A stretch of 64,000 nucleotides of DNA from Burkholderia sp. Bp8992 (lineage in GTDB: Bacteria > Pseudomonadota > Gammaproteobacteria > Burkholderiales > Burkholderiaceae), in assembly GCF_003853705.1 (NCBI RefSeq), contig NZ_QTQI01000030.1, forward strand, positions 1 to 64,000, written 5' to 3'. This document shows positions 29,999-39,262 of this stretch, piece after piece (position 1 is the first letter of the stretch; each line of letters starts with the position of its first letter). The translations under genes and the position numbers were made by a program. The notes under the pieces are model-generated. The model saw only the letters and a program-made list of their open reading frames with translations. It ran no database searches and was not told the origin of the DNA.

Positions 29999-30120
29999 CG
30001 CGCTTGTCCTCGGATAAAATCTGGGCTAAGGATGAAAGCCGCAATTATCCGCTATTTTTCCCGTGGCGGCGCGAGCGCTCCACCACGCGTGCGCAGCCTC
30101 CCGCCCTCTTCTCATCAAGA

Positions 30121-31212
30121 ATGATCTTCGAACGCTCCCTCCAGCGCGAGCTTGCGTATACGGCTGGCGCCGTGTTCATGGTGCTGCTCACGATCATGCT
30201 CACGACGATGATGATCCGCATCGTCGGCTATGCCGCGTCCGGTGAAATCGATCCGCGGGACGTGCTCGTGCTGATCGGCCTGACCGTGATCGGCTACCTC
30301 GCCGTGATGCTCGTCGTCACGCTGTTCGTGTCGATCCTGTTCGTGCTGACCCGGTGGTACCGGGACTCCGAAATGGTCGTCTGGCTCGCGTCGGGCGTAA
30401 GCCTCACGCGCCTCATCAAGCCGATCGGCGTGTTCGCCACGCCGATCGTCCTGCTGATCGCGTTCTTCGCGTTCGTCGGCTGGCCGTGGTCGAACCAGCA
30501 GAGCAAGATGATCAAGGCACGTTTCCAGCAGCGCGACGAGATCTCGCTGCTCGCGCCGGGCCAGTTCCGCGAGTCGGCCACGAACCACCGCGTGTTCTTC
30601 ATCGAGAAGATGACGCCCGACCAGAGCAAGGTGCAGAACGTGTTCGTCACGTCGACCGAGAACGGCAAGGTCAACGTGGTCGTGTCGCAGACGGGTCACA
30701 CGGAAACGCACGACGGCAGCCGCTTCGTCGTCCTGGAGGACGGCCGCCGCTACGACGGCACGCCCGGCCAGCCGAACTTCAAGATCATGGAGTTCGAGCG
30801 CTACGGCGTGAAGATCACGAGCACCCCGGTCACCAACGTACCGACCACCAACAGCACGCCGACGCTCGACCTGCTGCGCAACCCGACGCGCGACAACCTC
30901 GCGGAATTCGCGTGGCGCGCGGGGCTGCCGCTGATCGCGATCAACCTGATGGTGCTCGGCATTCCGCTGTCGTACCAGAACCCGCGCCGCAGTCGCACGA
31001 TCAACCTCGTAATGGCCGTGCTGATCTACCTCACGTACTCGAACCTGCTGAACGTCGTGCAGGCGCAGATCGAGCAGGGCAAGATGTCGTTCGGCGTCGG
31101 CCTGGTCGGCCTGCATGCGCTCGTCGCGGCGATCGTCGCCGTGATCTTCTGGTTGCGCGTGCGCAATCGTCCGTTGTTGACACGCGCGCTGTTCGGCCGC
31201 TCGGGAGCATGA
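30121..31212 (+). CDS. lptF: LPS export ABC transporter permease LptF
   Basis: 363 residues, YjgP/YjgQ family. N-terminal IFERSLQRELAYTAGAVFMVLL, six membrane segments and a large periplasmic beta-jellyroll between the third and fourth (about residues 125-260). With LptG it forms the inner-membrane permease that extracts LPS using LptB. The ATG at 30121 is chosen since homology begins exactly there; 39 open codons upstream are not conserved. It ends four bases before lptG. Confidence 0.95.
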   Translation: MIFERSLQRELAYTAGAVFMVLLTIMLTTMMIRIVGYAASGEIDPRDVLVLIGLTVIGYLAVMLVVTLFVSILFVLTRWYRDSEMVVWLASGVSLTRLIKPIGVFATPIVLLIAFFAFVGWPWSNQQSKMIKARFQQRDEISLLAPGQFRESATNHRVFFIEKMTPDQSKVQNVFVTSTENGKVNVVVSQTGHTETHDGSRFVVLEDGRRYDGTPGQPNFKIMEFERYGVKITSTPVTNVPTTNSTPTLDLLRNPTRDNLAEFAWRAGLPLIAINLMVLGIPLSYQNPRRSRTINLVMAVLIYLTYSNLLNVVQAQIEQGKMSFGVGLVGLHALVAAIVAVIFWLRVRNRPLLTRALFGRSGA

Positions 31213-31215
31213 TCG

Positions 31216-32364
31216 ATGCGGCTCTATGAAAAGTACTTCGCACGGCAGATCTACATCACGTTCGTCTTCATCCTGTTCGCGTTCTCGGGCCTGTTCTTCT
31301 TCTTCGACCTGATCAGCGAACTGAATTCGGTCGGGCACGGGAACTACAAGTTCGGCTACGCGGTGCTGCGCGTCGCGCTGCAGACGCCGTCGCGCTTCTA
31401 CGAGATCATCCCGGTCGCCGCGCTGATCAGCGCGATCTACGTGTTCGCGCAGATGGCCGCGAACTCGGAATTCACGATCTTCCGCGTGTCGGGCCTCGCG
31501 ACCAACCAGGCACTGCGCTCGCTGCTGAAGATCGGCGTGCCGCTCGTGATCATCACCTACCTGATCGGCGAATTCGTCGGCCCGTACGCCGACCAGCTGT
31601 CCGAACGCGTGCGGCTGCAGGCGCTCGGCGCGTCGGTGTCGTCGAACTTCCAGTCGGGCGTGTGGGTGAAGGACACGCTCGCGGCACGCGAAAACGGCGA
31701 GCAGGTCACGCGCTTCGTCAACGTCGGCAGCCTGTCGCCCGACTCGACGATCAGCAACGTGCGCATCTACGAATTCGACTCGAAGTTCCAGCTGCAGAAC
31801 GTGCGGATCGCGCAGACGGGCCGCTACGAGCCGCCCGGCCACTGGCTGCTGAAGGGCGTCTCCGAGACGGAACTCACGCCGATCAAGCCGATCAGCGGCC
31901 AGCCGGCCGACGCGCTGAACCCCGTGTACCGGTCGCAGCAGGTGTCGCTGCCCGAATACCGGCTGCGTTCGGACCTGACGCCGCAGATCCTGTCGGTGCT
32001 GCTCGTGTCGCCGGAGCGCATGTCGATCATCAACCTGTTCCGCTACATCCAGCACTTGCGCGAGAACCAGCAGGACACGCAGCGCTACGACATCGCGCTG
32101 TGGCGCAAGCTGCTGTATCCGTTCGCGGTGTTCGTGATGCTCGTGCTGTCGCTGCCGTTCGCGTACCTGCATACGCGTGCGGGCGTGGTCGGCGTGAAGG
32201 TGTTCGGCGGTATCATGCTCGGCATGAGCTTCCAGCTGCTCAATACGCTGTTCTCGCACATCGGCACGCTGAACACGTGGCCCGCACCGCTCACCGCGGC
32301 GACCCCGGGCCTGATCTATCTCGCGCTCGGCCTGTTCGCGCTCAAGTGGGTCGACCGGCACTGA
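31216..32364 (+). CDS. lptG: LPS export ABC transporter permease LptG
   Basis: 382 residues, partner of LptF with the same six-segment plus jellyroll layout. It begins MRLYEKYFARQIYITFVFIL, a typical LptG start, and ends in membrane helices with FVMLVLSLPFAYLHTR. It lies three bases after the lptF stop, in the conserved pepA / lptFG divergent arrangement. Confidence 0.95.
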   Translation: MRLYEKYFARQIYITFVFILFAFSGLFFFFDLISELNSVGHGNYKFGYAVLRVALQTPSRFYEIIPVAALISAIYVFAQMAANSEFTIFRVSGLATNQALRSLLKIGVPLVIITYLIGEFVGPYADQLSERVRLQALGASVSSNFQSGVWVKDTLAARENGEQVTRFVNVGSLSPDSTISNVRIYEFDSKFQLQNVRIAQTGRYEPPGHWLLKGVSETELTPIKPISGQPADALNPVYRSQQVSLPEYRLRSDLTPQILSVLLVSPERMSIINLFRYIQHLRENQQDTQRYDIALWRKLLYPFAVFVMLVLSLPFAYLHTRAGVVGVKVFGGIMLGMSFQLLNTLFSHIGTLNTWPAPLTAATPGLIYLALGLFALKWVDRH

Positions 32365-32391
32365 GTGCCGCGTGACGACGGAGGCTTCGAC

Positions 32392-32775
32392 ATGAGTTCG
32401 CACGGCATCGTCCTGTTCGGCCACGGCGCCCGCGATCCGCGCTGGGCCGAGCCGTTCGAGCGGCTCGCCGCGCGGCTGCGCGGCGCCGGCTCCCCTGCCC
32501 CGCACGTGTCGCTCGCGTTTCTCGAACTGATGACGCCGTCGCTCGCCGACGCCGTCGCCGCGCAAGTCGCCGCCGGCTGCACGCGCATCACCGTCGTGCC
32601 CGTGTTCTTCGGTCAGGGCGGCCATGTCCGCCGCGACCTGCCGCAGCTCGTCGATGCGTGCCGCGCCGCCCATCCCGTCGTCGAGATCCGTTGCGCGACG
32701 GCCGTCGGTGAAGACGACGGCGTGCTCGACGCGATCGCCCGCTACTGCATCGACCAGCTCGACAGCAACGCGTAA
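32392..32775 (+). CDS. cbiX: CbiX/SirB-type chelatase, short form
   Basis: 127 residues, a single small class II chelatase domain. Metal-ligand His residues are in GIVLFGHGARDPRW and VPVFFGQGGHVRRDLP. Small CbiX proteins insert cobalt (B12) or iron (siroheme, as SirB). The convergent neighbour is SUMT within the sulfate-reduction operon, so iron insertion for siroheme is plausible, but cobalt cannot be ruled out from sequence. The ATG at 32392 with GGAGG upstream is preferred over a GTG at 32365. Confidence 0.88.
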   Translation: MSSHGIVLFGHGARDPRWAEPFERLAARLRGAGSPAPHVSLAFLELMTPSLADAVAAQVAAGCTRITVVPVFFGQGGHVRRDLPQLVDACRAAHPVVEIRCATAVGEDDGVLDAIARYCIDQLDSNA

Positions 32776-32800
32776 GCCGCGTAGTCCCCGCACATAAAGA

Positions 32801-32831
32801 AAAAGCGCCGGCATCCGCCAGCGCTTTTTTC
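32801..32831. terminator. Bidirectional terminator between cbiX and the SUMT gene
   Basis: AAAAGCGC (32801-32808) pairs with 32821-32828, with inner CGG/CCG pairing, flanked by A and T runs. It closes the convergent cbiX and SUMT transcripts. Confidence 0.85.
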
Positions 32832-32856
32832 GTTTCGGACTGCAGTCGAGCCGCCC

Positions 32857-33603
32857 TCAGGCGGCATTGCGCATCGGATCACCTTTCACCTGCCGGGCGC
32901 GCTCGGCAAACGCATCGCCGATCATCAGCAGGCTCGGTTCCGCGGGATCGAGCCACGCCTGCGCGTCGCCTGCCGCCATCTGCTCGAGCGTCAGCGTCAG
33001 CGAGCGCTCGCGCGCGGTGCTGCACGCCTCGACGATCGCGACGGGCGTCGCCGGCGCACGGCCGGCGTCGATCAGCTCCTGCGCGATGCCGGGCGCGCTG
33101 TCGCGGCCCATGTAGTAGACGATCGAATCGGCACGCGCGGCTTCGCGGATTTCGTCGCTGCCCGGCGCGCGGCTGTGCGTCGCGAACGCGACGCTGCGCG
33201 ACACGCCGCGCAACGTCAGCGAACGCTTGAGCGTCGCCGCGCCGGCCAGCGCCGCGGTGATGCCCGGCACGACCTCGTAGTCGATGCCGGCCGCCTCGAG
33301 CGCGCGCATTTCCTCTTCCGCGCGGCCGAACAGCATCGGATCGCCGCCCTTCAGCCGCACGACGCACGCGTGCTCGCGCGCCGCGTCGACAATCTGCTTG
33401 TTGATGAAGTGCTGCGCGGTCGAGCGTTGCCCGCAGCGCTTGCCGACCGCGATCCGGTGCGCGTTCGGCGCGTAGTCGAGCATCGCGGGCTCGACGAGCG
33501 CGTCGTGCAGCACGACGTCGGCCTGCGCGAGCAGGCGCGCGCCGCGCACCGTGATGAGGTCCGCCGCGCCTGGTCCCGCTCCGATCAGATACACCTTGCC
33601 CAT
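32857..33603 (-). CDS. cobA: Uroporphyrinogen-III C-methyltransferase (SUMT)
   Basis: 248 residues, a stand-alone SUMT with no CysG dehydrogenase/chelatase fusion. SAM-binding GKVYLIGAGPGAADLITVRG and the second signature VRLKGGDPMLFGRAEEE are complete. It converts uroporphyrinogen III to precorrin-2, shared by siroheme and cobalamin. Position at the end of the cysIHDN cluster (85 bases after cysN) points to a main role in supplying siroheme to CysI. Confidence 0.93.
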   Translation of the reverse strand: MGKVYLIGAGPGAADLITVRGARLLAQADVVLHDALVEPAMLDYAPNAHRIAVGKRCGQRSTAQHFINKQIVDAAREHACVVRLKGGDPMLFGRAEEEMRALEAAGIDYEVVPGITAALAGAATLKRSLTLRGVSRSVAFATHSRAPGSDEIREAARADSIVYYMGRDSAPGIAQELIDAGRAPATPVAIVEACSTARERSLTLTLEQMAAGDAQAWLDPAEPSLLMIGDAFAERARQVKGDPMRNAA

Positions 33604-33688
33604 GTTTGTCGCTTCGCTTCGTCCGTGCGGACGTTTGCTGCGGCCCGCGCCGCCGTACGGCGACGCGGTGTGCCGCGCAGATTGACGA

Positions 33689-35005
33689 TTACGCCGAGAA
33701 CGCCCGGATCATGCCGGCGGCGACCGTGTGGTGCGTCGCTTCGTCGATCAGGACGAACGCGCCCGTGCCCGGATGCGCATCGTAGGTATCGCAGACGATC
33801 GGCTTCTGCAGCGTCAGCGCGACGCGGCCGATGTCGTTCATCTTCAGGTCGTGGCGGTCGGTGGCGTGCGACAACGTATGCACGTCGAGCACCTGCTTGA
33901 CCGCGCCGACCTTCGCGAACACCGTGCTCGTGGTCTGCTTCAGCAGGTACTTGCGCTGCGGCGACAGCGGCGTCTCGTCGAACCAGCACAGGTCGGCCTC
34001 GAGCTTCTTGGCCGGCTCGACCGGCTCGGCGGTCGTGACGAACATGTCGCCGCGCGACACGTCGACATCCTCGCCGAGGCGGATCGTCACCGTCTGGCCC
34101 GCGAACGCGTGCGCGACCGACGCGGTGCCGCCCGGCACCGGCGCGACGATCTCGGCGACCGTCGCCGGGCGGTTCGACGGCAGCACGACGATTTCGTCGC
34201 CGACCTTCACTTCGCCCGATTCGATCCGGCCCATGTAGCCGCGGAAATCGTCGGCCGAACTGCCGTCCTGGCGCGCGACCCACTGCACCGGGAAGCGCAG
34301 CGCGTCATGCGCCTGCGTCTCGACCGGCAGCGACTCGAGCAGGTCGAGGAGCGGCTCGCCTGCGTACCACGGCATGCGCTCGCTCGCGCCGACGATGTTG
34401 TCGCCTTTCAGCGCCGACACCGGCACGAAGCGCACGCCGGTCAGGCCGAGCTGCTTCGCGAGCGTGACGTACGCGTCGCGAATCTCGTTGAAGCGTGCTT
34501 CGCTGTGATCGACGAGGTCCATCTTGTTGATCGCGACGATCACGTGCTGCAGCCCGAGCAGCTTGACGATCGCGCTGTGCCGCTTGGTCTGCGGCAGCAG
34601 TTCCGCGACGCCGTTCTCGATCGTGACGCGCGTCGCGTCGATCAGGATGATCGCCGCGTGCGCGGTCGACGCGCCGGTCACCATGTTGCGCGTGTACTGC
34701 TCGTGGCCCGGCGTATCGGCAATGATGAACTTGCGCTTCGCGGTCGCGAAATAGCGGTACGCGACGTCGATCGTGATGCCCTGCTCGCGCTCGGCTTCCA
34801 GCCCGTCGGTCAGCAGCGCGAGGTCGAGCTCGTCGCCGACCGTGCGCTTGTTCTTCGCACGCGACAGCGCGGACAGCTGGTCGGACAGCACGGCCTTGCT
34901 GTCGTACAGCAGGCGGCCGATCAGCGTGCTCTTGCCGTCGTCGACGCTGCCTGCGGTGATGAAACGCAACACGCCGAGGTCTTCGGTGTTCTCGATGATG
35001 CTCAT
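33689..35005 (-). CDS. cysN: Sulfate adenylyltransferase subunit 1 (CysN)
   Basis: 438 residues: a GTPase subunit without a fused APS kinase. G motifs are GSVDDGKST, DTPGHEQYTRNM and NKMDLVD. An EF-Tu-like domain 2/3 part ends near TGAFVLIDEATHHTVAAGM. It drives APS synthesis by CysD. The absence of a cysC gene or domain fits a pathway that reduces APS directly, consistent with the CysH type here. It follows cysD by 22 bases. Confidence 0.95.
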   Translation of the reverse strand: MSIIENTEDLGVLRFITAGSVDDGKSTLIGRLLYDSKAVLSDQLSALSRAKNKRTVGDELDLALLTDGLEAEREQGITIDVAYRYFATAKRKFIIADTPGHEQYTRNMVTGASTAHAAIILIDATRVTIENGVAELLPQTKRHSAIVKLLGLQHVIVAINKMDLVDHSEARFNEIRDAYVTLAKQLGLTGVRFVPVSALKGDNIVGASERMPWYAGEPLLDLLESLPVETQAHDALRFPVQWVARQDGSSADDFRGYMGRIESGEVKVGDEIVVLPSNRPATVAEIVAPVPGGTASVAHAFAGQTVTIRLGEDVDVSRGDMFVTTAEPVEPAKKLEADLCWFDETPLSPQRKYLLKQTTSTVFAKVGAVKQVLDVHTLSHATDRHDLKMNDIGRVALTLQKPIVCDTYDAHPGTGAFVLIDEATHHTVAAGMIRAFSA

Positions 35006-35027
35006 GATGTGAATGTCCTCGTGTGCT

Positions 35028-35990
35028 TCAGAAATAACCTTGCTTCTTGCGCTGTTCCATCGCGGCTTCGGAGGCCTGGTCGTCCATCCGGGTCGCGCCG
35101 CGCTCGGTGATCTCGGTCACCGCCGTCTCGGCGATGATCTTCTCGACGTCGTCCGCGTCGCTCTCGACCGGGCACGTGCAGCTGATGTCGCCGACCGTGC
35201 GGAAACGCACCTGCGCGAGCTCGCTCGACTCGCCGTCACGCATCGGCGTGAGCGGCGTGACGGGCACGAGCAGCCCGTTGCGGCGCACGATCTCGCGCTG
35301 GTGCGCGTAGTAGATCGACGGCAGTTCGAGGTTTTCGCGTGCGATGTACTGCCACACGTCGAGTTCGGTCCAGTTCGAGATCGGGAACACGCGCAGGTGC
35401 TCGCCCTTGTGCAGGCGGGCGTTGTACAGGCTCCACAGTTCCGGGCGCTGCGCCTTCGGATCCCACTGGCCGAATTCGTCGCGGAACGAGAAGATGCGTT
35501 CCTTCGCCCGCGCCTTCTCTTCGTCGCGGCGCGCGCCGCCGATCAGCGCGGTGTAGCCGTGCGCTTCGATCGTCTCGAGCAGCGTGACGGCCTGTGCGGC
35601 GTTGCGCGAATCGGTTTCGCGGCGCAGCACGACCGTGCCGCGCTTGATCGAATCCTCGACGTGACCGACGACCAGCTCGGCGCCCAGTTCCTGCGCGCGG
35701 CGGTCGCGGAAGTCGATCACTTCCTCGTAGTTGTGGCCCGTGTCGATGTGCACGAGCGGGAACGGCAGCGTCGTCTTGCGGTTCGCGCCGAGGCCGAACG
35801 CTTTCAGGGCCAGATGCAGCACGACGACCGAATCCTTGCCGCCCGAGAACAGCAGCGCCGGCTTGCTGCACTCGGCAACCAGCTCGCGCAGGATGTGGAT
35901 CGACTCGGCTTCGAGCCAGTCGAGGTGGCCCATGCGGCTGTCCGCACCGGTGGCCGGGGCAAAGGCGGATTGCTCGAGCGTCGTGCTCAT
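35028..35990 (-). CDS. cysD: Sulfate adenylyltransferase subunit 2 (CysD)
   Basis: 320 residues. PP-loop ATP pyrophosphatase motif LLFSGGKDSVVVLHLAL near residues 45-61, then PLVHIDTGHNYEEV and GGARRDEEKARAKER. It makes APS from sulfate and ATP with CysN. The ATG at 35990 (MSTTLEQSAFAP) is chosen; 18 upstream codons are open but not conserved. It sits between cysH and cysN in the operon. Confidence 0.95.
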   Translation of the reverse strand: MSTTLEQSAFAPATGADSRMGHLDWLEAESIHILRELVAECSKPALLFSGGKDSVVVLHLALKAFGLGANRKTTLPFPLVHIDTGHNYEEVIDFRDRRAQELGAELVVGHVEDSIKRGTVVLRRETDSRNAAQAVTLLETIEAHGYTALIGGARRDEEKARAKERIFSFRDEFGQWDPKAQRPELWSLYNARLHKGEHLRVFPISNWTELDVWQYIARENLELPSIYYAHQREIVRRNGLLVPVTPLTPMRDGESSELAQVRFRTVGDISCTCPVESDADDVEKIIAETAVTEITERGATRMDDQASEAAMEQRKKQGYF

Positions 35991-36066
35991 GATTTCAGTC
36001 CTTCTCTTCTGGGTTCGTGCCGCCTGCTGTCGCAGGCGGCGCAATATTCAGTTTCTTGTCGGGCTT

Positions 36067-36810
36067 TCAGTGCGCGGCGCCGGTTTCGGCTTCCGCAGGA
36101 ATCGGCGTGATCGTGATGTGCAGGCCGCATTCCTTCGTATCGCGCGATTCCCACCACCAGCGGCCCGCGCGGCTGTCCTCGCCGGGACGGATCGCCCGCG
36201 TGCACGGCTCGCAGCCGATGCTCGGGTAGCCGCGAGCATGCAGCGGGTTGACCGGCACGTCAAACGCATCAAGGTACGCCCACACGTCGGCTTCCGTCCA
36301 GTCGGCCAGCGGGTTGTACTTCGCGATCCCGCGCGCTTCGTCCTGTTCTTCCTCGTGCAGCTCGGCCCGCGTGACCGACTGCTCGCGGCGCTGGCCGGTG
36401 ACCCACGCGCCGACGTCGGCCAGCGCGCGGTTCAGCGGCTCGACCTTGCGGATGTGGCAGCACGACTTGCGCAGCTCGACGCTCTCGTAGAACGCGTTCA
36501 GGCCGTGCTCGGCCACATACTGGTCGACCGCGTCCTGCTGCGGGTGGAATTGCTCGATCTCGTAGCCGTAGCGCTCGCGCACGCGGTCGATCATGCCCAG
36601 CGTTTCCGCGTGCAGGCGGCCCGTATTCAGCGAGAAGATGCCGATCGACACGCCCTTCGACAGGATCGCGTGCGTGAGCAGCATGTCTTCCGCCGCGAGG
36701 CTGCTCGCGAACTTCACCTTGTCGTGACGGGCGCCGATCTGGGCGAGCAGCGCGTCGAGGCGCTCGACCTTCGCGGCGAGTTCCGGCGTCAGCGCGGTGG
36801 CGGCACTCAT
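36067..36810 (-). CDS. cysH: Adenylyl-sulfate (APS) reductase, CysH type
   Basis: 247 residues. It carries the two Cys pairs that bind a 4Fe-4S cluster: SCCHIRKVEPL (CC) and YPSIGCEPCTRAI (CxxC). This marks the APS-specific rather than PAPS-specific class. Other motifs are KFASSLAAEDMLLTH (PP-loop-like) and IFSLNTGRLHAET. It reduces APS to sulfite with thioredoxin. The start overlaps the DUF934 stop by four bases (ATGA). Confidence 0.94.
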   Translation of the reverse strand: MSAATALTPELAAKVERLDALLAQIGARHDKVKFASSLAAEDMLLTHAILSKGVSIGIFSLNTGRLHAETLGMIDRVRERYGYEIEQFHPQQDAVDQYVAEHGLNAFYESVELRKSCCHIRKVEPLNRALADVGAWVTGQRREQSVTRAELHEEEQDEARGIAKYNPLADWTEADVWAYLDAFDVPVNPLHARGYPSIGCEPCTRAIRPGEDSRAGRWWWESRDTKECGLHITITPIPAEAETGAAH

Positions 36811-37343
36811 GCGCTCACCTTCGCGTCGGCCGCGCGGCGGCGGAACAGCGGCACCGGTTCGTCGAACGCGCCCTGGTAACGCTGCGTGAACTCCGTGAAC
36901 GCGTTCAGCGCGTCGTGGATGTCCTTGTCGGCGCGCACCGCGAATGCGTCGAAGCCGCAACGCGACATGTACAGCAGCTGGTCGCGCAGCACGTCGCCGA
37001 TCGCGCGCAGCTCGCCCGTCCAGCCGTGGCGCTCGCGCAGCAGGCGCGCAATGCTGTAGCCGCGGCCGTCCGCGAAGCGCGGGAAATCGACGGCGATCAG
37101 CGCAATCGCGCCGAAGTCGGCCACGAGGTCGGCCGGCTCGCTGTCCGGCGCGAGCCACACGCCGAGTTCGTCCTTCGTCTTCGCGGCGACGAGCGCCGCG
37201 CGCTCGGCCTGCCACAACGCGAACGGCACCAGCACCTTGCCGGCCGGCAATGCGTCGACCGCGGGCAGCGCACCGTCTTCCGCCGCGCGCACGACCTGCC
37301 ATGCGTCGTCGATCACTGCGCGGTTCTTGATAATCGAAGCCAT
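36807..37343 (-). CDS. DUF934 family protein of the sulfate-reduction operon
   Basis: 178 residues, with ATG at 37343 preceded by AAGGAA; a TTG two codons upstream is ignored. No signal peptide. The core includes VLVPFALWQAERAAL, DFPRFADGRGYSIARLLRER and LRDQLLYMSRCGFDAFAVR, the conserved DUF934 block. The family is almost always found beside cysI and cysH in beta-proteobacteria, where it is presumed to aid sulfite reduction. Its biochemical role is not established. Confidence 0.9.
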   Translation of the reverse strand: MASIIKNRAVIDDAWQVVRAAEDGALPAVDALPAGKVLVPFALWQAERAALVAAKTKDELGVWLAPDSEPADLVADFGAIALIAVDFPRFADGRGYSIARLLRERHGWTGELRAIGDVLRDQLLYMSRCGFDAFAVRADKDIHDALNAFTEFTQRYQGAFDEPVPLFRRRAADAKVSA

Positions 37344-37368
37344 CTGCAAATTCCTTGTACCCGGTTGG

Positions 37369-39048
37369 TTACGCGTTCACTGCCTGGCGCGCCGCATACA
37401 CGCGCTCCTTGAACGGCGCGATGCCGATGCGGTCGTACGTGTCGACGAAGCGCTCGCCGTCGATGCGTGCCTCGACGAACGTGTCGATCAGCTTCGCGAT
37501 CACGTCCGGCACTTCGTCCGCCGAGAACGACGGCCCGATCACGCGGCCGAGGCGCGCGCCGTTGCGGCCCGTGCCCTGCTCGCCGCCGAGCGACACCTGG
37601 TACCACTCGGCGCCGTCCTTGTCGACGCCGAGGATGCCGATGTTGCCGACGTGGTGGTGACCGCACGAGTTCATGCAACCGGAAATGTTCAGCGACAGGT
37701 CGCCGAGGTCGTACACATAGTCCAGATCGTCGAAACGCTGCTGGATCGCCAGCGCGATCGGGATCGACTTCGCGTTCGCGAGCGAGCAGAAGTCGCCGCC
37801 CGGGCACGCGATGATGTCGGTCAGGAGGCCGATGTTCGGCGTCGCGAAACCGGCCGCCTTCGCCTTTTCCCACAGCTCGAACAGGTCGCGCTTCTTCACG
37901 TTCGCGAGAATCAGGTTCTGCTCGTGCGACACGCGCAGCTCGCCGAACGAGTACGCGTCGGCCCAGTCGGCCACCAGGTCCATCTGCGCGTCGGTCGCGT
38001 CGCCCGGCGCCACGCGGTGATCCTTCAGCGACAGCGTGACGGCTGCATAGCCGGCCACCTTGTGCGGCGCGACGTTACGCTCGACCCAGCGCGCGAACGC
38101 CTTGTTCTCGAGCAGATGCTGTTCGAACGATGCGTCGGTATCGGCCAGCTTCTCGTAGACCGGCGGCGTGAAGTACTGCGACACGCGGTCGAGCTCGGCC
38201 TGCGTGAGCGTCGACGGGCCGTCCTTCAGGTGCTGCCACTCTTCCTCGACCTGCTGCGCGAACTTCGCCGGCGACAGCGCCTTCACGAGGATCTTGATCC
38301 GCGCCTTGTACAGGTTGTCGCGGCGGCCGTAGCGGTTGTACACGCGCAGCACGGCTTCGCAGTAGGTGAGCAGGTGCTGCCACGGCAGGTCTTCCTTGAT
38401 CACCGCGCCGACGATCGGCGTACGGCCGAGGCCGCCGCCCGCGAGGATGCTCGCGACCACCTCGCCCTGCGCGTTCTTCTTCAGGTACACGCCGAGGTCG
38501 TGGATCTGCACGGCCGCGCGGTCATGCTTCGAGCCCGACACCGCGATCTTGAACTTGCGCGGCAGCCACGCGAATTCGGGATGGAACGTCGACCACTGGC
38601 GCAGGATCTCGGACCACGGGCGCGGATCGATCTCTTCGTCCTGCGCGACGCCGGCGAACTGGTCGGCCGTGATGTTGCGGATGCAGTTGCCCGACGTCTG
38701 GATGCCGTGCATCTGCACCGACGCGAGCTTCGCGAGGATCTCGGGCGTGTCTTCCAGCTCGATCCAGTTGAACTGGATGTTCGAGCGGGTCGAGAAGTGG
38801 CCGTAGCCGCGGTCGTGTTCGCGGGCGATGCGCGCCAGCATCCGGAGCTGGTCGCTGCGCAGGTTGCCGTACGGAATCGCGATGCGGTGCATGTACGCGT
38901 GGCGCTGCATGTACAGGCCGTTCTGCAGGCGCAGCGGACGGAATTCTTCTTCGCTCAACTCGCCCGACAGCCGGCGGCGCACCTGATCGCGGTACTGCGC
39001 GACACGCTCGTCGACGATCGTCTGGTCGTATTGGTCGTACTGATACAT
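37369..39048 (-). CDS. cysI: Sulfite reductase hemoprotein subunit (CysI/NirA type)
   Basis: 559 residues. A siroheme/4Fe-4S reductase with the cluster Cys residues in IACPGGDFCSLANA and NISGCMNSCGHHHVGN. Two ferredoxin-like halves are present (RLSGELSEEEFRPLRLQNGLY near the N-terminus). It reduces sulfite to sulfide. No CysJ flavoprotein gene is nearby, so electrons probably come from ferredoxin or another donor. First gene of the minus-strand operon, divergent from cysB. Confidence 0.93.
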   Translation of the reverse strand: MYQYDQYDQTIVDERVAQYRDQVRRRLSGELSEEEFRPLRLQNGLYMQRHAYMHRIAIPYGNLRSDQLRMLARIAREHDRGYGHFSTRSNIQFNWIELEDTPEILAKLASVQMHGIQTSGNCIRNITADQFAGVAQDEEIDPRPWSEILRQWSTFHPEFAWLPRKFKIAVSGSKHDRAAVQIHDLGVYLKKNAQGEVVASILAGGGLGRTPIVGAVIKEDLPWQHLLTYCEAVLRVYNRYGRRDNLYKARIKILVKALSPAKFAQQVEEEWQHLKDGPSTLTQAELDRVSQYFTPPVYEKLADTDASFEQHLLENKAFARWVERNVAPHKVAGYAAVTLSLKDHRVAPGDATDAQMDLVADWADAYSFGELRVSHEQNLILANVKKRDLFELWEKAKAAGFATPNIGLLTDIIACPGGDFCSLANAKSIPIALAIQQRFDDLDYVYDLGDLSLNISGCMNSCGHHHVGNIGILGVDKDGAEWYQVSLGGEQGTGRNGARLGRVIGPSFSADEVPDVIAKLIDTFVEARIDGERFVDTYDRIGIAPFKERVYAARQAVNA

Positions 39049-39262
39049 TCGGGGACCCCAGGGTTTTCGTGGTGACCGCGCGACGTCCTAGCCACGTCGC
39101 GCCCGAATCTCCGTTCCGCCGTCACCGCCCCCATCCGCTGGCGGATGGATTGCTAATGACGAAAACAGATATCCATATTTGAAAAACTCCGGTGAATCGT
39201 AATAAACTCGCCTTATATTTCAAACGACTAAAAAATTCTGTTGATATGCGGAAGGGTTATAA
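39049..39262. promoter_or_regulatory. Divergent cysI-cysB promoter region
   Basis: 214 bases between divergent starts. The half nearest cysB is markedly AT-rich compared with the rest of the window (for example 39161-39260). This is as expected for CysB binding sites, which are long, AT-rich and poorly conserved. No exact operator or promoter hexamers can be assigned with confidence. Confidence 0.5.

Noticed and set aside
30115..32814. 899-codon frame antisense to lptF, lptG and cbiX
   Set aside because: Crosses three genuine genes and their junctions and is Arg/His rich; a GC shadow.
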